The notes: generated from the sequence alone by a model not told the origin. Positions 1 through 6,692 are shown, numbered from the stretch's first letter. The stretch: DNA of 10,057 bases from an uncultured Clostridia bacterium (GCA_934630975.1 CAKTXH010000090.1:1-10057), one strand, 5' to 3'. Translations and numbers: made by a program.

Positions 1-852
1 ATGGGTCTGGCCGAGGATGAGCCGATCGAGGCGAAGATGCTCACCGGGCAGATTGAGAACGCCCAGAAGCGCATCGAGGCGCGCAACTACGAAATCCGTA
101 AGAACGTGCTTCAGTATGACGACGTGATGAACGAGCAGCGCAAGGAGATCTACGAGCAGCGCAAGCAGGTGCTCGAGGGCCGCGATATGCACGAAACCAT
201 CGTCAAGATGGCGGACAAGCTCATCGAAGAGGCCGTGGCGACCTACTGCGGCAACGGCGACGATTACACCGATTGGGATCTCGCCGGCCTGACGCAGTAT
301 CTGGAGCGCCTGTGCATCCGCATCGGCTTCTTCAAGGCGCATGAGGAGGCCTTCAAGACCGTCGATAAGGAAGAACTGACCGCTAAGCTCAAGCAGGAGG
401 CGCGCGATTTCTACGCCCTGCGCGAGAAGGGCTTCGAGCTGATCCACATCGACACGCGTGAGCTGGAGCGCGTCGTGCTCCTCTCCTGCGTGGATCGCCG
501 CTGGATGGATCACATCGACGCGATGGATCAGCTGCGCGACGGCATCGGCCTGCGCGCCTACGGCAACAAGAACCCCGTCACCGAATACCAGATCGAAGGC
601 TACGACATGTTCGACGAGATGGTGCACTTCATCCGCGAGGACACCGTCCGCCGCATGTATCAGGCGCGCATCAATATCCAGCAGCAGCGCAAGGAGGTCG
701 CCGAGCCGAAGGAGACCAACCTCGAGCAGGCCAACGCGGCAGGCGGCCCTTCCGGCCCGAAGCACGTGCAGAAGCAGGTCGGCCGCAACGATCCCTGCCC
801 CTGCGGAAGCGGCAAGAAGTATAAGAACTGCTGCGGAAAAGATAAGGACTAA
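1..852 (+). CDS. secA: SecA preprotein translocase ATPase, C-terminal part (5' end outside window)
   Basis: SecA is the cytosolic/membrane-peripheral ATPase that drives unfolded preproteins through SecYEG. Only the last 283 codons are present. The ATG at base 1 is almost certainly an internal Met, because the sequence starts in the middle of the family at the conserved 'DEPIEAKML' segment just after the second nucleotide-binding fold, and full SecA is roughly 800-900 residues. Visible parts are the helical region with 'RKNVLQYDDVMNEQR' (33-47), the helical wing/scaffold region (about 60-225, with 'DRRWMDHIDAMDQLR' at 165-179), a variable linker (about 230-258), and a C-terminal SEC-C zinc motif C-x-C-x8-C-C (C266, C268, C277, C278) followed by a short basic/acidic tail. 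In family members this zinc motif contacts SecB or lipids/ribosomes. prfB follows 120 bases downstream, the classical Firmicutes order. The identification is near certain. Confidence 0.97.
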   Translation: MGLAEDEPIEAKMLTGQIENAQKRIEARNYEIRKNVLQYDDVMNEQRKEIYEQRKQVLEGRDMHETIVKMADKLIEEAVATYCGNGDDYTDWDLAGLTQYLERLCIRIGFFKAHEEAFKTVDKEELTAKLKQEARDFYALREKGFELIHIDTRELERVVLLSCVDRRWMDHIDAMDQLRDGIGLRAYGNKNPVTEYQIEGYDMFDEMVHFIREDTVRRMYQARINIQQQRKEVAEPKETNLEQANAAGGPSGPKHVQKQVGRNDPCPCGSGKKYKNCCGKDKD

Positions 853-892
853 TCATATCCCCTGTTTGAACCGCCGCGAAGCGTAGTAGGGG

Positions 893-934
893 TTTGGGGA
901 CTTAGTCCCCAAATAGGTCTGGGCGATAGCCCAG
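893..934. repeat. Twin tight hairpins between secA and prfB
   Basis: Two perfect inverted repeats lie back to back. The first has a 9-bp stem TTTGGGGAC (893-901) / GTCCCCAAA (905-913) with loop TTA. The second has a 6-bp stem CTGGGC (919-924) / GCCCAG (929-934) with loop GATA. Neither is followed by a T tract on either strand, so they do not look like intrinsic terminators, and secA-prfB co-transcription remains likely. The first resembles the TTGGGGC-AAA-GCCCCAA hairpin at 8304-8320, which suggests a dispersed intergenic repeat family. They could also stabilise or process the secA-prfB transcript. Confidence 0.6.
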
Positions 935-957
935 CGTAATCCATGAACCAGAATAAA

Positions 958-966
958 AGGATGTGA
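958..966 (+). promoter_or_regulatory. Shine-Dalgarno site of prfB (decides GTG start)
   Basis: AGGATGTGA matches 8 of 9 bases of AGGAGGTGA, the full complement of the 16S rRNA 3' end. It sits 6 bases before GTG at 973. It overlaps an ATG at 961 that is followed at once by TGA and cannot be the start. This supports translation beginning at 973 in the leader frame rather than at any start in the +1 frame. Confidence 0.8.
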
Positions 967-972
967 ATCAAC

Positions 973-2074
973 GTGATCGAACTGGATCTTTATCGCCAGC
1001 AGATGGCACAAATCCGCGAAAGCATTGTTGAGGCAGGTGAGTCACTTTAACGTCGCCGGCTTGAAGGAGCAGCTGCTCGAGCTGCACGAGACGATGAACG
1101 AGCCGGATTTCTGGAACGACCTCAAGCGTTCAACCGAGGTCAGCCGGAAGGTGCGCATCACCGAAAACAAGGTGGAGCATTACGAAAAGCTCTGCCAGCG
1201 CGCCGACGATGTGGATACCACGATGGAACTCGCCGAGGAGATGCAGGATACCGACCTGCTGGCCGAGGCGGGCGAGGAAATCAAGAAGCTGCAAAGCGAC
1301 CTCGAAGAGCTGCGGCTGGAAAGCCTGCTGCGCGGCGACTACGACAGCAATAACTGCTATCTCTCGCTGCACGCGGGCGCGGGCGGAACCGAGGCGCAGG
1401 ATTGGACGCTCATGCTCTACCGCATGTACACCCGTTACTGTGAGCGCCACGGCTTCACCGTTAAGCTGATTGATATGCTGGATGGCGACGAGGCGGGCCT
1501 CAAGTCTGTCACCTTCGAGGTGGACGGCGAGAACGCCTACGGCTTCCTGCGCAGCGAAAAGGGCGTGCACCGCCTGGTGCGCATCAGCCCGTTTGACTCC
1601 AACGCGCGCCGCCAGACGAGCTTCTCCTCGCTGGACGTTTCGCCGATTATCGACGACGACGACAACGAGATCGAGATCGACATGAAGGACGTCCGCGTGG
1701 ATACCTATCATGCCAGCGGCGCGGGCGGACAGAACGTCAACAAGACCAGCTCCGCCGTGCGCATGACGCACTTCCCGACGGGCATCGTCGTCTCCTCTCA
1801 GACGAGCCGCGACCAGGTGCATAACCGCGAGAATTGTATGCGCATGCTGCGCGCCAAGCTCGTCGAGCTGCGCGAGCGCGAGCGCGAGGAGAAGATGGCC
1901 GACATCAAGGGCGAGATGAAGAAGATCGAATGGGGCAGCCAGATCCGCTCCTACGTCTTCCATCCGTATTCGCTGGTGAAGGATCATCGCACCGGGTATG
2001 AGACGAGCAACGTGGACGCCGTGATGGACGGCGAACTGGACGGCTTCATCACCGCGTATCTGCAAATGCAGTAA
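973..2074 (+). CDS. prfB: Peptide chain release factor 2, expressed by programmed +1 frameshift
   Basis: RF2 recognises UGA and UAA stop codons and triggers peptide release on the ribosome. Translation starts at GTG 973, runs 25 codons to CTT 1045-1047, meets TAA 1048-1050, and must shift +1 to read AAC 1049-1051 onward. The product is 366 residues, the normal RF2 length, and the internal stop falls at codon 26, as in E. coli. In the shifted product the SPF stop-recognition tripeptide is at 205-207 and the catalytic GGQ at 251-253, with Ala four residues before GGQ ('HASGAGGQ'). N-terminal features 'LDLYRQQM' and 'NEPDFWND' align across the frame junction with known RF2s. A continuous +1-frame reading from TTG at 1025 would replace the true N-terminus by a nonsense peptide. 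The gene follows secA and is probably co-transcribed with it. Autoregulation by the RF2 level is the known family mechanism. Confidence 0.95.
1035..1051 (+). other. prfB programmed +1 frameshift site with a UAA stop
   Basis: The site reads AGGTGAG (1035-1041), spacer TCA, slippery CTT (1045-1047), stop TAA (1048-1050) and C (1051). The layout matches the well-known RF2 site: a Shine-Dalgarno-like block three bases before CTT, then a stop and C. The usual site is CUU UGA C; here the stop is UAA. The Shine-Dalgarno-like block AGGTGA pairs with a more 5' part of the anti-SD than the E. coli AGGGGG does, so its stimulatory geometry may differ. The downstream frame carries the entire RF2 body, so shifting is required for function. 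Confidence 0.9.
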
Positions 2075-2105
2075 GCGCGTATTCCTGTCAAACCCAAACG
2101 AACCG

Positions 2106-2130
2106 GGGCGGGCGTTTTCGCCCGCCCTTT
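2106..2130 (+). terminator. Terminator-like hairpin after prfB
   Basis: A perfect 9-bp G/C stem GGGCGGGCG (2106-2114) / CGCCCGCCC (2119-2127) with a TTTT loop is followed by only TTTCT. It lies 31 bases after the prfB stop and 16 bases before the next ATG. The short T tract suggests partial termination. I saw no convincing promoter between it and 2147, so readthrough into the next gene is likely. Confidence 0.65.
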
Positions 2131-2146
2131 CTGATAAGATGGCGTT

Positions 2147-2899
2147 ATGAAAAAACAAAAATGGATCGTCGGCCTGATGGCGGCGCTGTCCGTCATGCTC
2201 GCCGCCGTCGGCTCGCTCTGCGGCGCGGTCTACCACGAGGCGATTGACCCGGCGCTTTACGGCGAAAAATCCCGCGCGGCGGTCGCGCAGGCATATGGCA
2301 TGAATCAGGAGGACGCGGTGACCGCGTATATCGGCATGGACGCGGCGCTTCAGGACGACGCGGCCAAGATCATCGCGCTGTATATGGAGCTGGGCAGCGA
2401 GGATACGCTGCTCACGCTCGACGAGCTGAACGACAAAGAGATTTCGCATATGGCGGACGTTCGCAGGCTGATTGCGGCCTGCGGAAAGATGCGCACGCTC
2501 TGGATTACGCTGGCGGCGGGGCTGGCCGTGGCGATGGCGTGGGTCGGCGCGGGGCTGGAAAAGCGCCACCGCCCGGTGATCGTCGGCGCGGCCTGCGGGC
2601 TGTGCGCGCTGGCGGTTGGCGCGTTCGCGTTCATCGCGCTGATGAACGCAAACGGGTTTGGGGCGATGTTCGTCGGCCTGCACAGGCTGATTTTCACCAA
2701 CGACAACTGGCTGCTCAACCCGGCGACAGATATGCTGATTCGAATGATGCCGCAGGCGCTGTTTGAAACGGCGCTGACCGACGTGATCGGGCAGTTTGCG
2801 CGGGCGTTTGTAATGGCCGTGCTGCTGCTGGCGGCGGCGTATGCCCTCGTTTCCGGCATGGTGAAACGGCAGTTGATACGGACGGAGGAAGAACCATGA
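2147..2899 (+). CDS. DUF1461 / TIGR01906 family membrane protein, Lit-like lipoprotein transacylase candidate
   Basis: This is a 250-residue protein with four probable transmembrane helices (about 8-29, 116-136, 143-166, 215-237) and a large outside loop between helices 1 and 2. It carries the hallmark segments of the DUF1461 family: 'SHMADVRRLI' (100-109, H101) and 'LHRLIFTNDNWLLNP' (178-192, H179), followed by 'TDMLIRMMPQALFE'. The characterised member, Lit of enterococci and some bacilli, moves an acyl chain from the lipid-anchored glyceryl group to the N-terminal Cys amine of a lipoprotein, giving lyso-form lipoproteins. Two histidines are important there, and H101 and H179 probably correspond. 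Family membership is well supported; the enzymatic role is inferred, since many clostridial members are uncharacterised. The Shine-Dalgarno site is weak. The stop overlaps the tsaD start (ATGA), implying translational coupling. Confidence 0.8.
   Translation: MKKQKWIVGLMAALSVMLAAVGSLCGAVYHEAIDPALYGEKSRAAVAQAYGMNQEDAVTAYIGMDAALQDDAAKIIALYMELGSEDTLLTLDELNDKEISHMADVRRLIAACGKMRTLWITLAAGLAVAMAWVGAGLEKRHRPVIVGAACGLCALAVGAFAFIALMNANGFGAMFVGLHRLIFTNDNWLLNPATDMLIRMMPQALFETALTDVIGQFARAFVMAVLLLAAAYALVSGMVKRQLIRTEEEP
2884..2889 (+). promoter_or_regulatory. Shine-Dalgarno site of tsaD
   Basis: GGAGGA lies 6 bases before the ATG at 2896, inside the last codons of the upstream membrane-protein gene. It fixes the overlapping ATGA start rather than the internal Met at residue 15. 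Confidence 0.75.
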
Positions 2900-3954
2900 A
2901 CTACGAACAAAGGGCCAAAGCGCAGACCGAACGCCTGATGGCGGACGGCCACGCGACTATTTTGGCGATTGAATCCAGCTGCGACGAAACGGCCGCCGCG
3001 GTTGTGCGCGACGGGCGGCAGGTGATTTCCTCCGTGATTTCCTCGCAGATTCCGCTCCACGCGATGTACGGCGGCGTTGTGCCGGAGATTGCGTCGCGCG
3101 CGCATGTGGAGAGCGTCGATCCCGTGGTGGATGAGGCGCTCAAAAAGGCGGGCATGACGCTCGCCGACGTGGACGCGGTGGCCGTGACCTACGGCCCGGG
3201 GCTGGTCGGCGCGCTGCTCATCGGCGTTTCGGCGGCCAAGGCGCTGGCCTACGCGGCGGACAAGCCGCTCATCCCGGTGAACCACATCGAGGGGCACGTC
3301 AGCGCGAACTACGTGGCGCACCCCGATCTGGTGCCGCCGTTCGTGTGTCTGGTGGCCTCCGGCGGGCACAGCCACATCGTCCGCGTGGAGGATTACGGCG
3401 TGTATACTCTGCTGGGGCAGACGATGGACGACGCGGCGGGCGAGGCCTTTGACAAGGCGGCGCGCGTGCTCGGCCTGCCGTACCCGGGCGGCCCGCTGCT
3501 GGATAAGCTCAGCCGCGAGGGCAACCCGCACGCGCTGAAGCTGCCGCATGTGCAGACCCCGGGGCGCTACGATTACAGCTTCTCCGGCCTGAAAACGGCG
3601 CTGATCAACACGGTGCACAAGCTGCGCCAGAACGGGCAGGACGTGCCCGCCGCCGATATCGCCGCGAGCTTCCAGCATGCGGCGGTGGAGCTGCTGAGCG
3701 ACAAGGCGATGCTGGCCGCCGTCGAGACGGGCGCGAAAACCGTCGCGCTGGCGGGCGGCGTGGCGAGCAACAGCGGCCTGCGCAACACGATGAACGACAA
3801 ATGCCAGAAAGCGGGCGTCCGGCTGGTGATGCCGCCGCCGATTCTCTGCACGGATAACGCGGCGATGATCGGCAGCGCGGCGTTCTATCGGCTGATGCGC
3901 GGAGAAATCGCGGGGCTGGATCTGAACGCCTGCCCGTCGCTGAGATTGGTGTAA
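2896..3954 (+). CDS. tsaD: tRNA N6-adenosine threonylcarbamoyltransferase TsaD
   Basis: TsaD (Kae1/Qri7/YgjD family, ASKHA fold) transfers the threonylcarbamoyl group onto A37 of ANN-decoding tRNAs, working with TsaB and TsaE in the cytoplasm. At 352 residues it is close to the usual 330-350. Visible motifs are 'ESSCDETAAAV' (26-36), 'NHIEGHVSANY' (129-139) with metal ligands H130 and H134, 'SGGHSHIV' (155-162), 'DDAAGEAFDKAARVLGLPYPGG' region (178-199), 'AGGVASNSGLR' (286-296) and 'CTDNAAMIG' (318-326) with D320 as the third metal ligand. The first 20 residues form a short extension before the core. The start is fixed by GGAGGA at 2884-2889 and the ATGA overlap with the Lit-like gene. TsaB and TsaE are not in the window. 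The identification is firm. Confidence 0.97.
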   Translation: MNYEQRAKAQTERLMADGHATILAIESSCDETAAAVVRDGRQVISSVISSQIPLHAMYGGVVPEIASRAHVESVDPVVDEALKKAGMTLADVDAVAVTYGPGLVGALLIGVSAAKALAYAADKPLIPVNHIEGHVSANYVAHPDLVPPFVCLVASGGHSHIVRVEDYGVYTLLGQTMDDAAGEAFDKAARVLGLPYPGGPLLDKLSREGNPHALKLPHVQTPGRYDYSFSGLKTALINTVHKLRQNGQDVPAADIAASFQHAAVELLSDKAMLAAVETGAKTVALAGGVASNSGLRNTMNDKCQKAGVRLVMPPPILCTDNAAMIGSAAFYRLMRGEIAGLDLNACPSLRLV

Positions 3955-3962
3955 TCCGCAAT

Positions 3963-3997
3963 AGTCAGAACCACCGGCTACGCCGGTGGTTCTGACT
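3963..3997. repeat. 16-bp perfect palindrome after tsaD
   Basis: AGTCAGAACCACCGGC (3963-3978) pairs perfectly with GCCGGTGGTTCTGACT (3982-3997) around a TAC loop, starting 8 bases after the tsaD stop. No T tract follows on either strand, so it is not a standard intrinsic terminator, though it could still stop or protect the transcript. Its perfect symmetry and its position at the edge of a gene remnant suggest a mobile or dispersed palindromic repeat (REP- or MITE-like). Whether it recurs elsewhere cannot be seen from one window. Confidence 0.7.
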
Positions 3998-4134
3998 TGG
4001 CGAACTGCGGGATTGGTTCGGCTGCGGGAAGGGCGACCTGCGCATTGCGGTCTCCTACGATCTGGCACACAACGCGGCGTTTTTCGCCCGTTGTGCGGGA
4101 GACGCTGGATCGGTTGAAGGGGAAATTTGCGTAA
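3996..4134 (+). pseudogene. Probable 3' remnant of a lost gene
   Basis: From the right edge of the palindrome a protein-like reading runs in frame with 3996: 'LGELRDWFGCGKGDLRI' then 'AVSYDLAHNAAFFAR'. At about 4089 the sensible reading moves to the next frame: 'VVRETLDRLKGKFA', ending at TAA 4132-4134. Loss of a CG dinucleotide at about 4089-4091 (GCCCGCGTTGTG becoming GCCCGTTGTG) would explain the break. The composition and the alternating G/C third bases look like the coding sequences around it, but there is no start and no ribosome binding site. I do not recognise the family. The alternative is chance, given how often GC-rich DNA gives open frames. Confidence 0.4.
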
Positions 4135-4170
4135 AAAAGAGGAGGCCTCCGCCTGGGAATCCTCCTTTTT
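4133..4170. terminator. Bidirectional intrinsic terminator
   Basis: An A-run followed by GAGGAGG (4133-4145) is complementary to CCTCCTTTTT (4161-4170), giving a G/C-rich stem flanked by A/T so that both strands end in a T tract. It lies between the plus-strand remnant and the 3' end of the minus-strand acyltransferase (stop at 4177-4179), and fits termination of both converging units. Confidence 0.7.
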
Positions 4171-4176
4171 CGGATT

Positions 4177-5232
4177 TTATACCACTTTTTTCAGCCCCGG
4201 AATATGGCTCAACGCCACCGAAACCGCGAGCGACACGGCGAACACCAGCAGCGACACGCCGAGGATGCAGAGAAGCAGCGCCCCGGCAGAGACGGGATAG
4301 ACGATATTCAGCCGTTCCAGCACGAGGGGATGGATCAGGTACACGCCGAGGGTGCACTTGGAAACCGCGAGCAGTGCGCGCTGTGCCTTTGCGCCGGGAT
4401 TCAGCCGCAGATTCTGGAAAAAGACGAAGAGCGCCGCCGTCATCACCAACACGCTCAGCGAGGCGTTGGAGGTGAAGACGGAACTGGTGGCCTGTAAAAC
4501 GCCGGAATGCCAGCACGTCAGCAGAATCGTCGCGGCGCAGGCGAGCACGCCCGCCGCGTACAGCAGGCGGCGCGCCGCCTTGGGGAGCGGATAGGCCAGC
4601 AGGTAGTAACCCAGCACGAAGTCATACAGCGCGGTCAGGCCGCGGTACGGGTTCGTCTGCGCATAAGCGGATTGCAGGGATTGGATGACGTCCTGATGCG
4701 GCCCGTCAAACAGCAGCGCGAAATTCAGCGCGCGGCCGATTAGAAAGGTGAAGACGAAGCCGAAGAGCAGAAAATACTCGGTTGCCTTTTTCGATTCGGT
4801 GATTCTGCGCAGCAGCGGCACGATGGCGTACAGGCTGACGAGCGTAAAGACGAACCACATGTGATAATGGCCGCGGAACAGCTCGTTGAGGAACGTCCAC
4901 TTGCCCTTGCCGCGCAGCGCGCAGTACGTGAGCGCGTAAACCGCCGACCAGAACGCAAAGGCGATCGCCAGACGCGCGATGTTTTTTCGGTACAGCGTTC
5001 GGGTGCTCAGTTCCTTTTTGGGGGAGAGCAGGAATGCGCCGCTGAGCATGAAGAACGCCGAGACATTCCAGCAGCACAGGCCGGTGACGGCGTTCATCAC
5101 GGCCCACGGCGCGGAGGTCACGTCAACCTCGAGGTGCGCCTGCGGGTTGACGTGCAGCATGACGACCGTGAACGCGGCCAGGATGCGAAGTAAATCGAGG
5201 CCCCAGTTTCTTTCGGCGGTTTTGTTTTCCAT
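4177..5232 (-). CDS. Acyltransferase 3 family integral membrane protein
   Basis: This is a 351-residue polytopic membrane protein with about ten hydrophobic segments, the normal size for the acyltransferase-3 family (OafA/WecH-like, Pfam Acyl_transf_3). The family moves acetyl or other acyl groups across or at the membrane onto surface polysaccharides, lipids or antibiotics. The signature N-terminal R-x10-H is present (R16 and H27 in 'LLRILAAFTVVMLHV'), together with 'FFMLSGAFLL' (about 62-71), 'HMWFVFTLVSLYAIVPLL' in the middle, and 'LGVYLIHPLV' near the C-terminus. No SGNH hydrolase domain is fused. It lies 43 bases downstream of the L,D-transpeptidase on the same strand with a purine-rich ribosome site (GAGGAAAGAGAG) and is probably in the same operon, so a cell-wall or surface-glycan substrate is plausible. 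The exact acceptor cannot be read from the sequence. Confidence 0.9.
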   Translation of the reverse strand: MENKTAERNWGLDLLRILAAFTVVMLHVNPQAHLEVDVTSAPWAVMNAVTGLCCWNVSAFFMLSGAFLLSPKKELSTRTLYRKNIARLAIAFAFWSAVYALTYCALRGKGKWTFLNELFRGHYHMWFVFTLVSLYAIVPLLRRITESKKATEYFLLFGFVFTFLIGRALNFALLFDGPHQDVIQSLQSAYAQTNPYRGLTALYDFVLGYYLLAYPLPKAARRLLYAAGVLACAATILLTCWHSGVLQATSSVFTSNASLSVLVMTAALFVFFQNLRLNPGAKAQRALLAVSKCTLGVYLIHPLVLERLNIVYPVSAGALLLCILGVSLLVFAVSLAVSVALSHIPGLKKVV

Positions 5233-5265
5233 AAGGCAGGCTCTCTTTCCTCAAATTTTATTTTG

Positions 5266-5282
5266 CGGCTGACGGTCAGCCG
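5266..5282 (-). other. Small hairpin across the L,D-transpeptidase stop codon
   Basis: CGGCTGA (5266-5272) / TCAGCCG (5276-5282) with a 3-base loop covers the stop codon of the transpeptidase gene. On the minus strand it is followed by CAAAATAAAATTT rather than a T tract. It may be a weak terminator or an mRNA-stability element; readthrough into the acyltransferase is expected. Confidence 0.4.
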
Positions 5283-6682
5283 ACGGAATCCTGAATCGGC
5301 ACATAGAGCGCCGGGTCGGGCGTGGGGGTGAAGGTCGGGAGCGGGGTGGGCGACGGCTCGGGCGTGAGCGTCGGCGCTTCCGTCGGGGCGGGCGTGTCGG
5401 GCGCGGGCGTTTCCTCGATAACGGGCGCGGCGGTCTGCCCGACGGCGGCGGAGAAGAGCAGCGCCTGCGTCTGCTTGCCCGCCGCGCCGTCCACGGTCAG
5501 GCCGTGATCGCGCTGGAAATCCTTGACGGCCTGAATCGTGCCGCCGTAATAGCCGCCGGTGATCGAGCCGTGGTAATAACCCAGTTCGGTCAGCCGCATC
5601 TGCACCATATAAACATCCTCGCCCGTCTTGCCGCGGGACAGCGTGCGGTATTTTGTCGGCCAGTTTTCCGGGGTGTACGCCGGCGTGGCCGTCGGGGAAG
5701 GCAGCGGGTTTTCGCGCAGGGTGGAGGTATTGAGCGTGGGCTTGAGCGTCATCGTGTATTCCGGGTCGTACTCGCCTTCGTAGACGGTGATGATCGTGCC
5801 CTCCTTGCAGTTGTCGTAAATCCATTTCGCGTCGGAGACGAGCAGGCGGACGCAGCCATGCGACGCGGGCGTACCCAACGCCTCGAAGGATTTGACGGAG
5901 AGGGTGGTTTCATCCGGCTCGGCGTAGAGCACGGAATGGAACGCGTTGGCGGAGTCGATGCGCGTCAAATACTGCGCGTGGGAGCCCCACGTCGGGAAAT
6001 AGCCCCAGCGGGCGCGCTTTTTCGGCATGATGGTCGTGCCGCAGGGCGTTGGATATTTGCTCGTGCCGGTGGAGCAGATCATTTCGCGCACGAGCACGGT
6101 GTATTGGCCGTTTTCATCGTAGGTATAAGCGCGGGTGATCTGGTTGGTGACGTCCACCGTCAGGGTATACTTGGTCGGTTCGGGCGTGGGCGACGGGCGC
6201 GGCGTGGCGTCGGCGGGCACGGCGGCGGAGGAAAAGAGCATCTCCTGCGTCTCGCGCCCCGCGATGCCGTCGGCGCTCAGGCCGTTATGGGTCTGAAACG
6301 CCTTGACGGCGGCTTTCGTGACCTTGTAATAGCCGCCGGAGACCTTGGCGTTATAAAAGCCCAGCTCGGCCAGACGGGCTTGAAGCTGCGCGACCAGCTC
6401 GCCGGAGTCGCCGTATTTGACCGTCTTTTTGAAGGCGAAATCGTCTGCCGGTTCGGCTTCGGCGGTCGGCGCGGGCGTTTCGGCAAACGCGGGCGACGGC
6501 GTGGGCACAAAGAAGCTTTCGTCGAGTTCTTCTTCGGCCTCCTCGCCGGGGGAGACAAACTGAACGTTGCCGTCGTCGCCCAAAACGACCTGCCCCGCGT
6601 CATCCTCCCAGAGGATTTTTTCGCACAGGCCGCAGGCGGGGACGAGCAGGAACAGACAGAGCAAAAGCGCGAAATGTTTCAT
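5276..6682 (-). CDS. L,D-transpeptidase (YkuD domain) with two peptidoglycan-binding domains
   Basis: This is an exported enzyme expected to form or exchange 3-3 peptidoglycan crosslinks. Layout (468 residues): hydrophobic signal (about 3-20), acidic and Pro-rich linker (45-80), PG_binding_1 domain (about 88-151, 'GDSGELVAQLQARLAELGF'), 'PRPSPTPEPT' linker (161-170), YkuD catalytic domain (about 171-303) with H249 and the 'SHGCVR' motif (274-279, nucleophile C277), second PG_binding_1 (about 348-411), and a Pro/Thr-rich tail (417-457). Both binding domains share the G-F/Y-Y...GGYY pattern and probably arose by duplication. The signal could be type I, or a poor lipobox ('VPAC', C17) in which Pro at -2 is unusual. 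GGAGG at 6688-6692 lies 5 bases before the ATG. It is transcribed from its own promoter at 6712-6740, probably with the acyltransferase. Confidence 0.93.
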   Translation of the reverse strand: MKHFALLLCLFLLVPACGLCEKILWEDDAGQVVLGDDGNVQFVSPGEEAEEELDESFFVPTPSPAFAETPAPTAEAEPADDFAFKKTVKYGDSGELVAQLQARLAELGFYNAKVSGGYYKVTKAAVKAFQTHNGLSADGIAGRETQEMLFSSAAVPADATPRPSPTPEPTKYTLTVDVTNQITRAYTYDENGQYTVLVREMICSTGTSKYPTPCGTTIMPKKRARWGYFPTWGSHAQYLTRIDSANAFHSVLYAEPDETTLSVKSFEALGTPASHGCVRLLVSDAKWIYDNCKEGTIITVYEGEYDPEYTMTLKPTLNTSTLRENPLPSPTATPAYTPENWPTKYRTLSRGKTGEDVYMVQMRLTELGYYHGSITGGYYGGTIQAVKDFQRDHGLTVDGAAGKQTQALLFSAAVGQTAAPVIEETPAPDTPAPTEAPTLTPEPSPTPLPTFTPTPDPALYVPIQDSVG

Positions 6683-6687
6683 GAAAG

Positions 6688-6692
6688 CCTCC
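6688..6692 (-). promoter_or_regulatory. Shine-Dalgarno site of the L,D-transpeptidase gene
   Basis: GGAGG on the minus strand, 5 bases before the ATG at 6682, supports the chosen start, which also gives a complete signal sequence. Confidence 0.75.

Noticed and set aside
1..3. ATG at base 1 as the true secA start
   Set aside because: The reading begins in the middle of the SecA family alignment, without the nucleotide-binding domains; it is only where the window cuts the gene.
1025..2074. prfB as a simple ORF starting at TTG 1025
   Set aside because: The first eight codons give a peptide unlike any RF2 N-terminus and there is no ribosome site at the right distance. The leader from GTG 973 plus the +1 shift gives the family N-terminus and a normal length.
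1130..2683. 517-codon open frame antisense to prfB and the Lit-like gene
   Set aside because: It spans two well-identified genes on the other strand, has the Arg/His/Ala-rich make-up of GC-rich antisense frames, and has no ribosome site.
2350..4068. 572-codon open frame antisense to tsaD
   Set aside because: It mirrors tsaD and part of its neighbour, has low-complexity Arg/His/Val composition and no recognisable motif.
6614..6640. Firm lipobox in the L,D-transpeptidase signal
   Set aside because: 'VPAC' has Pro at the -2 position and a second Cys follows closely; a normal signal peptidase I site is equally likely, so lipoprotein status was not called.
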